Assembly (NCBI RefSeq): GCF_030272615.1
Contig: NC_081408.1
Span: 341,397,793-341,461,792 of the forward strand
Direction: 5' to 3'
Source of the DNA: Cryptomeria japonica
Taxonomy: Eukaryota; Streptophyta; Pinopsida; Cupressales; Cupressaceae
Length of the DNA: 64,000 nt
The position numbers were made by a program, and so were the translations under genes. Every line of letters begins with the position of its first letter. The stretch's first letter is position 1. A model generated the notes under the pieces. It saw nothing but the letters and a program-made list of their open reading frames with translations. It had not been told where the DNA came from and ran no database searches. Shown in pieces: positions 56,884 to 64,000 of the stretch.

Positions 56884-57320
56884 AGACTTTGAGCTTAGAT
56901 GTAAATTAGATTGCTTTCAATAAAAGAGGCAAGTTGTGTTGAGACTTTGTGCCAATTCAAGTTGTTATGTGACAATATTTTCTAGAGTTAATTATGAGTT
57001 TTGTTCTATTGTGAAAAAGGGATTTACATTCAGTCTTGCAAACTTTGAGCCACTAATTGTATTTAGAGTTATATGTTTGGTTTTCAAATTTGGTCTTGTA
57101 GACTTTGAGCTACTTATCATATATGAAATTTGTGTGGAAATATAAAGTGTGAAGATAGCTTGTAGACTTTGGGTTGCTTCTATTTTTAAGACTTGTTCAT
57201 GTAAGGTGAAGTGCATCATGTAGTTAGACTTTGAGCTACTAAATATTGTGCTTAGTTAGCAGAAAATCATCTAAAAAGGTTGATAAGAGAATAGATAGTT
57301 GAAGACTTTGAGCTTTCTTT
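56884..57320. repeat. ~60-bp units with AGACTTTGAGCYACT core
   Basis: Cores at 56884, 56942, 57042, 57102, 57165, 57228 and 57304, mostly about 60 bases apart, downstream of the TATA box. A single core occurs in X1 (about 7640). Confidence 0.7.
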
Positions 57321-57638
57321 CTGTTTTCTCATCCCAGGGAAGTGATAGAGGTCTTTGTGCCTTCATGGAAACTTTGCTTCCCTTTATGTTCCAGAAATCT
57401 TACAAAAAAGTCTCATTTTTGTATTTAATGTTTTAAGTTAACTTGCTATCACTTTTTTGTGAAGAGAAAAGGATATTGTCTTTCTTGAAGAAAGAAGAAA
57501 GATTGTTGTTTCATCCTATTTAGTTTTAGATTAGATATAGATAGGGGGATCCTTCCCTTAATTAGGAGAGTTTTACTCACACACTATGGTTGAAGCCACA
57601 ATTTTGTATATTTCCCCGTGTACAAAATTTTCAACCAA

Positions 57639-57970
57639 CACTAACCTTGAGAGGAGGGTAATGCAAAAAAAATTACAAATCATTACAATAGTTACAAAAA
57701 ATAGAAATAGACATAGTAACATTCAAACCATAACACAATGATTTACATGGGGAAAACTCTTTCGAGAGAAAAACCCCACACTCCAAAAGCCACCCAATAT
57801 ATTATTTAGCAATAAAAAACAAATTACAATATAATTGTAGAGCAATCTCTTCACATGATTACCACTAATCAGATATTTAGAGGTAACTCAATAACCAAAA
57901 GACTCTTACATGCAACCTCTGTCTCATGCACCTCATATATAAGAGATACAATACAAGAAACCATCAAATG
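57639..57970 (-). mobile_element. Minus-strand LTR 3'-end fragment (copia-like)
   Basis: Read on the minus strand it contains GGGGTTTTTCTCTCGAAAG, AGTTTTCCCCATGTAAATC and TTACCCTCCTCTCAAGGTT. This is the typical sequence near the right end of plant copia LTRs. No primer site or partner LTR is seen. Confidence 0.5.
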
Positions 57971-58998
57971 GTATTACAAAACCATGGGCTAAAACCACCC
58001 AATAAGGTGTAGCTAACCTTATCTCCCTTCTAGATGCCCTATGACATGATACAACACACATCAAAACATGTACCTCACCTTTAAAACTAATTTATATGTT
58101 TGATACATTTTATATTTCCTATTTCAGGAGTACAAACTTTTAGAGGCCATAACTTGAGAACCGTGTGTCCTATTGACGAACCGTTTGAGGCGCTAGAAAG
58201 ATCATGAAGTGCTCTACTGCCTCATAAGATGATATACCACTTACACCCAATTTTAAAGGAATTTATGGGCCTCTAAAGTACTCAAAATTAAATTTAAACA
58301 TTTCATTGCACCCCTCCAAAATGGAAAATTTAATATCTTCAAAACTAGTTATGATCTTGCGACGTAACTTTACCAGAATGCTTACCTAGCCAACCAAAAG
58401 CTTCAGGGAGAATTTTGAACCATTTCATGCTCAAATGAAAACCTACTATAAATAGTAACCTCGTGTAAGTGCAAGGTTGCGACACCATTTTCCCCCAAAA
58501 TTCTCTCTTATGCAAGAGGTGCGTATCATTGTGTACAACCTCTTCCTCACTTGGCAATGCATGTCTATTATATGTAAACCCCTCACTTTGGGTCAAATTT
58601 TTTTTATCCTTCATCAAGAATCACTTTTTCCTAGAAATAGGAGGAAGATATCAATTCTTGTTCTCCTTCCTTTCTTTTGGTCAATGATATTTTTTTTTTC
58701 AAAATCTCCTCATGGAGGTAGGTGTCTTTGAGCAAGGATCTCTTCCTCCTTCTCCTCCCAAGGATTACCTTTACACTTGTTGTGTGATATCTCTTTTACA
58801 ACCATCTTTTCCTTTCTTTTAAGAGTCTTATCTCTTTAGCTTTATTTTGTGAACATTGTTGCCTAGAAGGATATCTCCTTGGTGTTGAAGGTGTGCATCC
58901 ATGTTTCTAGCTTAATACATCAACATATCTTTATGTTGACATCGTAAGAGGGGGGCATACATATTTCCCTTTGTACTATATATATTTTTTATTTTGCA
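57971..58998. other. Unassigned AT-rich sequence
   Basis: A stretch AACTTGAGAACCGTGTGTCC (about 58152) is of the kind common in plant LTR regions, and a plus-strand TATA-like ACTATAAATAGTAACC is at 58450. Open frames at 58469-58731 lack recognisable content. Confidence 0.35.
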
Positions 58999-59345
58999 TG
59001 TCTTATACAGAATGCTGATTTTTGAAACTAGACCTACAAGTCTTATACAAGATTCTTTATTATTGAAATTAGATGTAGCCCTTTTATATGTCTTATATGT
59101 GGGCATTCAATCTTGAAACCAAACTTAGAAGTCTTATAAGAGAAACTTCATTCCTAAAACTAGATGCAATCTTTTTATATGTCTTATATAGAGTATACAT
59201 TCTCAAAATTGGACCTAGTTCTTATATGAGATATTCCTGAAACCAAACATATTTTCTTTTTATTTCATGTCTTATACAGGTTGTTGCATGCTCAAAATTA
59301 GATCCAATCCTTATATGAGATGCTTATATCTGAATCCAAACAACA
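58999..59345. repeat. Tandem array with alternating 40- and 50-bp units
   Basis: Eight units begin TCTTATA (59001, 59041, 59091, 59132, 59182, 59220, 59270, 59310 with a variant), spaced 40, 50, 41, 50, 38, 50 and 40. Short units carry GAAACTAGACCTACAAG or similar. Long units end with CTTTTTATATG or TTTATTTCATG. The repeat is therefore a dimer of about 90 bp. Confidence 0.8.
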
Positions 59346-60285
59346 ACATATGCAATAGGGGGATTTAGCTAACATAACACAATCTTGAGGGCTTCAGTTA
59401 GTGAACTTGAGTTATATCATGTGCATTTGTGGCATACTAAAGAATCCCCCTATTTTCAAAAAATATTGCCTTTAACCCCTTTTTTTGTAACCCCCTCCCA
59501 ATGCACAAACTGAATTAAAATCCCCCCTATTTTAACTAGATATTGTATTTTTTCATAGCCCGAATTAAAAACACCCTATTTTCACCAGATAGGCAATATC
59601 TTGTTTTCAATTTTTAGGATATTAAACCCCCCAATATGAAGGAATGTGATATAATATTTCCTATCTAGTGAAGCCCCCATGAACATATCTTTCTAGACCA
59701 TTCAACTCTTCCCTTTTCAAGATGAGTGGAACTAGCATAAGATAACTTTCTAGACTATTTTAACTCCCCTTCATGAACTTGTTGTCCCATGAGTATTCAC
59801 GTTCGTATGGGTCACCTAGCATAAAATAAATTGCTAGCATGTCGATTCTATGGCATCTCTTTCTCTTCTTCTCATGGATCACCTAACATAACACAACTTG
59901 CTAGCCTATGGCATATGTGTTCTCTCTTTTCTCCTTCCCATCAGCTCATAGATTTACTATTTGTGGATCATGGTTCATAATTTGATGTATGCTCTTTCTC
60001 TTTTTATGTGACCAGTTGTGTTCTTGTGATAACATTCTGAGAAGGATATTAGTGGCTAAGACATTTGATTATTGAGGTCTCTTCAACTACTTGAATTGAA
60101 GACTTTTTATTTTTAGTACTAACCCCTTGTGTTGTGTGTCTTTTTTCTTTTGGATTTTTTTTCTTTTTCTTTTTCTTTTTTTGTGTGTCCTTGCATGTTA
60201 TTGTGTGAGTTAAGATCCTAAGATTGGGGGCTTGGTTCCTCAAAATTAGCAATGTTTTATCTCCCTGCGATCTTGCTACTAGTTT

Positions 60286-60290
<5 letters not shown>
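59346..60290. other. Unassigned non-coding sequence
   Basis: AT-rich. CACCTAGCATAAAATAAATTGCTAG and CACCTAACATAACACAACTTGCTAG at 59813 and 59880 form a local duplication, and a polypyrimidine tract lies at 60138-60182. No gene is seen. Confidence 0.4.

Positions 60291-60331
<41 letters not shown>
60291..60331. repeat. (CT)20 microsatellite
   Basis: Uninterrupted CT dinucleotide run of about 40 bases. Confidence 0.97.
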
Positions 60332-60337
<6 letters not shown>

Positions 60338-61137
60338 CTACTTTACCATGAGTATTTTCATAGGCTCATACTCCCATTAAAGTGGGGGCTCAATGTAGCA
60401 TTGTAAATTATAACTGCTTCAATTTACACCTCATGTTTGTGCTCCTACTTTAGCATATCCCATTTTCATTCCCTCTAGGTCTATTTTGGTCCTCTTTACT
60501 CCAACCTTGATTTCACTTATTAACCCTGTTAAGTGGGTCTCATACTAGAGTTGTCTTCCCTTATTTTTTGATTTGTTGGTCCTATTTTTAGAGGACTAGG
60601 GTGCCCCAAAATTCTCTCATCCCCCTTGAAGTGGACCCAATTTGAAATAGGCAGATACTTTCACTCCCTGATGGAATTTGATCCCTATGGCTACACTTGA
60701 CCATTTGAGGTCGGCCTAATCGATAATTTACCTAGGGAACCCTATATAAAGATATCCTCTCAATTAATTTTGGGATCCACTAAGACTCCATACCTAGCAT
60801 TCATGTATTTAAGTAGTCATCATCAAAACATTTTAGATATTCAAGGTTACATTTCATCCTTCAAGCATTATGGAGAAAAGTTATTGAGAGAAATGAAAAG
60901 TAATATGCCGAATAACATGAAAAGCACCTCATATAAGTGCAAACTATTAAAATCATATAACTTCAAGCTCCACAGATTGAGCAAGAAATGGGCACACCCA
61001 TGTCCATTTGATTTTCTCTTTTATGATTGAATGTGGGATTCTCTCCAACTAACACAACAATAGGCTTGAAAGGATATAATGTATGATGGATGTTCAAATG
61101 ATGAGAGATTTGTAGAGGAAATTGGGCATGATGATTT
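60332..61137. other. Unassigned, probably part of a minus-strand element
   Basis: No gene. A plus-strand TATA-like CCCTATATAAAGATATCC lies at 60741. An open frame at 60770-61030 has no recognisable content. Confidence 0.35.
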
Positions 61138-61957
61138 TGTGAGGGATTGATTGGATGATCAAATAGGAATGACAAGGATGCAAAATAGAAGGGTTATGGT
61201 GATCAAACAAGCAACATGAAATTGCAAATGTAGTGGATGGTTTGTGAAGGAAGAAACTTTAATTTATAGACTTTTGAATTTGAAATGGATAGTTGATATT
61301 GAGTGTTGATGAAGGATTGAGATTGAGTGAGAGAGGATGAGATGGATTGGGTTCATAGCCTTGTGACATATTTCACAAGGTGGAAAGTCTTAGGAAGAAC
61401 ACTTTTAATGGGGAAGAGGGAAAGGTGTTCTCACACATGTGAGCACATCTTAGGAAGAACATGGAAATGACAAGCAAAAACACTTTTGGTAAAGTGTAAG
61501 AGCTATAGGATTGAGGAGGATGCCATGTAGATGAAAGATGAACGTTTAGGGTGGCTCTTATGGGGAAGATAATTCTAACACATGTGTGAGTACCCAAAGG
61601 TCAAAGATGAGGTGGAAATAGAAATGACCCCTGCATGCAAGTGCATTTGAGAGGGGGAGTCACATGTGGACTTAGGAGATGTGAGGGAATTTAAAATTGT
61701 GGAAATTGGTTAAAGAATATTAGGTCTTGATTGATTAGCTTGATGAAGGGGATTAATAGGAAGATTTGTAGGAATCAAGATATTAGCTAATTAATTAATT
61801 GATTTGGCTGAGGAGAAATATTGAAGAATTTGGCTAAGGCGGGGATTTAAATGGGAATTTTAAAAGAATGAGAGATTAGATTATTAATTAATAAAATTAA
61901 TTATGCAAGGATGAATAATTAATTATATATTAATTTAATTAATTTTGGGTGTCTACA
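61138..61957 (-). mobile_element. TatD-like LTR on the minus strand
   Basis: Read on the minus strand from 61957 it starts TGTAGACACCCAAAATTAATT, is rich in AATTAATTAATT, and has TCTATAAATT at about 61268, some 690 bases in. TatD LTRs have TGTAGAYACC and a TATA box some 700 bases in. The far end is uncertain; the TGTGAGGG at 61138 would match the TatD LTR end CCCTCACA. Confidence 0.55.
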
Positions 61958-63285
61958 GTTACATCAATCTTCATGAAAGCATGTGTTATTTATTAGGGTT
62001 TTCATATTCATGTGTTTGTCATGTCAGTACATTCAACATTTGTGATTACATTAAAAGAGCATTGCATCGTCAATCCTTCTATCAACCATTGTTGATTTAA
62101 GGTACATCTCCTATAAGTTACTTTAGTATTTACATTATTTAATTTAATGTTAATTCCTAAACCAGGGTTTGAACTAAAGAAAATCCCTATCTACGACACT
62201 TTCTTCTTTCATTTTGTGTGCAGGGAACATGCTCAATATTTGTTCTCAAGAATTCTGATAGAGATGATGAGGATGAACAACTTCAAATTTTGATGGAGAA
62301 AAAGTCTGAGAACGAGGGTGAATCTACACTACCTGGTCTTGAAAAATTAGGCCGAACTTATGGGTATAGGTTCCGAATCTCTTCTTTTTCTCAAATCCCA
62401 GTCCGTGTCTTTGTGGGACATCTATAGCTTATTGTCTTCACCAATTTACTTTAATTATCACTTTTTTTACCCTATTTTACTAATTCACATCCAATCTTCA
62501 ACTAGAAAGAGGGGGGAAACTAAAAACTAGTGAATCTAATAATAATTTTAGCCATTTTCCTATATAGATTGTGGCTAGATCTATTGGATTCAAACTTGTT
62601 TCAATGTAGAGGTCCCTAAGGTAAAATTAGGGGTTTTATTATCTTAATTGGTTAAAACCTAGTTTTACACCATTAGGAGTGGCATGGCAAGATAAAACAG
62701 GCAATGAAAGTGAAAACAAGATGATGGTCACATAACATAATCAAATAATGCACATGACATTTTCAAAGAAATAAAGATAGTCATCATGAAATAGTGACAA
62801 ACCTAAAATTATTTATACAAGATGGATGAAATCATGAGAGAAAAATGTAAGGAAAGTATATTTAGCAAAAAATGATGACAATACAAAACTATGAAGAAGA
62901 GGGGAAACATTATATGGCATATTTCAATATTCATCAAATAGTAATTGTAGTAGATAGAAAATGTGGAAGATGCATTAGCAATGAGTACAAGGTAATTTCT
63001 AAAAAAAAATCTAAGGGAGAGGTGAGTTTGCAAATAAAAAAGGAACTAATGGAAGAGTGAAGTAATCCCTAAAGTAAACATTATAATGGTAGAACAAATA
63101 ACTAAAAGCATGAATGTGTAGGTGAACTAATGGTGAAAATATCTAGATAAAGAAGATTTTGATGATAGTAACATAAGCCAATTACTATCCTTAATAATTT
63201 CATTCTTATTAAGCAATTTTGCATTCCTTATAACTAAGGAGAATGACTAGTTGAAAATGTTAGGAGTGGGAGTCGGAGCTGGAGT
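61958..63285 (+). other. Unassigned sequence between TatD-like LTR and LINE
   Basis: AT-rich. A 70-codon frame at 62218-62427 is preceded by a splice-acceptor-like CATTTTGTGTGCAGG. It is acidic (DRDDEDEQLQILMEKK) and could be an exon fragment, but nothing else supports a gene. Confidence 0.3.
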
Positions 63286-64000
63286 AGGTGTGGGAACTAG
63301 TTCAGGTTTGAATTTTCTTTGCGTTGGATTTGGGAGCCCAGGGGAACCCCCCCTAATCCTTTAGATGGGGCCTCAAATGATACTTGGGATGGTGGTACCA
63401 TTACTACCAATGATTTTTCTTTCACCTTTGACAAAACTGGTGAGGTTGAGGGCCCCAATAATAAGATTCCCTCTGTGGAATGCAACAAGAAATGGGCCTC
63501 TCTTTTTTCAACAAAGCTTAAAGGCAAGGCCATTTCACCGGTACCACATAAGGTGGATTGGGACTCTGGTGCTTACTCCATCTCCATTCTGGACAGTATT
63601 GTAGATCAAAATATGGCTCATATGCATTTGGTCTTGGTTGGAAAATTTATCGGCCCATGCCCAAATATTGAGGTTGTTCGATCCTAGGTGGCAAGGAAGT
63701 GGAAAGGTAAAGGTAAAAATGATGTTGTGGCTATGGCTAGTGGCTTCTTCTCCTTTTCATTCGCTTGTGAAGAATATTTTTTATCTATTTTGGTGGGAGG
63801 TCCTTGGATGCTAGGAAAAGGTTCGCTGGCCCTTAAAAAATGGGAACCAGGTTTTAATCCCAAAGACTAGAAATGTAATGAAGCCCCTATCTGGGTCAAA
63901 CTACCAAGTTTACCCATGGAATTTTGGGGAGAAGAAATTTTTGCAGGTATTGTTGCCTAATTTGGGGAGCTAATCTCAGTCGACCCAATGACTGCATCAA
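63286..64000 (+). pseudogene. L1-type LINE ORF1 (DUF4283-like), 5' part, runs off the window
   Basis: The frame from 63319 to the window end is open except for TAG at 63685, 63868 and a TAA near 63958. DUF4283 landmarks are LVLVGKFIGPCPNIEVV, ARKWKGKG, VAMASGFFSFSFA, ILVGGPWMLGKGSLALKKW, PGFNP, APIWVKLPSLPMEFWGEE, LISVDPMTAS. The stops at RS-stop-VARKW and KD-stop-K sit where Trp is expected, consistent with TGG-to-TAG changes. A Gly/Val-rich start (GVGVGAGVGVG) at 63264-63300 is in another frame. Plant L1 ORF1 binds RNA and normally ends in a CCHC knuckle; that and ORF2 (endonuclease-RT) would lie right of the window. Confidence 0.88.

Larger units (their letters stand above)
54026..57638 (+). 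mobile_element. LTR-like 3' region after GypE2 gag
   Basis: Non-coding. It contains four tandem hairpin units (54758-54960), a TATA box TCCTATAAATACATG at 56811, a polyadenylation-like AATAAAAG at 56919 and seven ACTTTGAGC units (56884-57310). The order TATA, poly(A) signal, repeated R/U5-like sequence indicates an LTR promoter, probably the 3' LTR of GypE2 after loss of pol. The left edge is not defined; the right edge is near ..CAACCAACA at 57638. Confidence 0.5.

Noticed and set aside
58999-59345. Regular short repeats that could suggest a CRISPR array
   Set aside because: The repeats are contiguous, alternate in length and lack unique spacers. The window is plant nuclear DNA.
60846-61962. 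GTTAC at 60846 and 61958 as target duplications of a minus-strand solo LTR
   Set aside because: The plus strand after 60850 does not begin with TG, so no LTR end is there. A pentamer match 1.1 kb apart is easily chance.
62218-62427. Host exon with splice acceptor
   Set aside because: There is one acceptor-like site and an acidic 70-codon frame, with no further exons, no donor and no recognisable domain. It is listed only as unassigned sequence.

Overview
This is eukaryotic nuclear DNA from a land plant, and all the structure I can resolve in it is nested LTR retrotransposon debris plus the start of a LINE at the right edge. Long LTRs (0.8-1.3 kb, and apparently about 6 kb in one family), Ty1/copia and Ty3/gypsy proteins, tRNA-iMet-type primer sites (TGGTATCAGAGC), AT-rich spacers and decayed but recognisable coding regions suggest a very large, slowly purged genome such as a gymnosperm. 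That lineage is an inference; no host gene, rRNA, tRNA or CRISPR is visible.

Left third (1-26750). A Ty1/copia element (CopA) has its 5' LTR cut by the left edge (1-158, resuming at 13373-14130), a gag-pol with an integrase deletion (14189-17801) and a 3' LTR (18136-19395). Its 5' LTR is interrupted by a 13.2-kb non-autonomous copia-like element (CopB, 159-13367) that has LTRs, primer site and polypurine tract but no protease, integrase or RT. It encodes a coiled-coil/zinc-knuckle gag remnant and a second large unknown ORF (8963-12388). CopB gag is itself split by a 6.5-kb unit (X1, 1798 to about 8342) carrying another large unknown ORF (3863-7300). Right of CopA come a Ty3/gypsy integrase tail (19396-20423) and a diverged relative of X1 (X2, about 20610-26750) whose ORF is homologous to that of X1.

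Middle (26721-51818). X2 runs into a primer site and gypsy gag start (GypE1). That gag is split by a 22.8-kb Tat/Ogre-like element (TatD, 27160-49996) flanked by exact GTTAC duplications; a paralogous gag at 52.2 kb shows the empty site. TatD has a repeat-rich leader, a Ser/Pro-rich gag-like ORF with amino-acid repeats and a G-patch-like segment. It also carries its own insertions: a 3'-truncated copia (CopC, 33589 to about 37140), a solo LTR (37188-38251, TAGGG duplications) and a gypsy gag with an array-rich LTR-like region (38856 to about 45960).

Right (51789-64000). A second gypsy gag (GypE2, 52009-54025) is followed by an LTR-like region with hairpin arrays and a TATA box, minus-strand LTR remnants, a dimeric 40/50-bp tandem array, a CT microsatellite, and L1-type LINE ORF1 (DUF4283-like) running off the end.

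The most unusual content is the pair of unrecognised proteins of about 1,140 codons. The X protein seems to lie inside the U3 part of a giant LTR, and the CopB protein replaces pol. Both have a globular N-terminal part, a charged linker and a coiled-coil C-terminal part, and they may share one short motif. All coding regions carry stops or frameshifts, so nothing here looks currently active.
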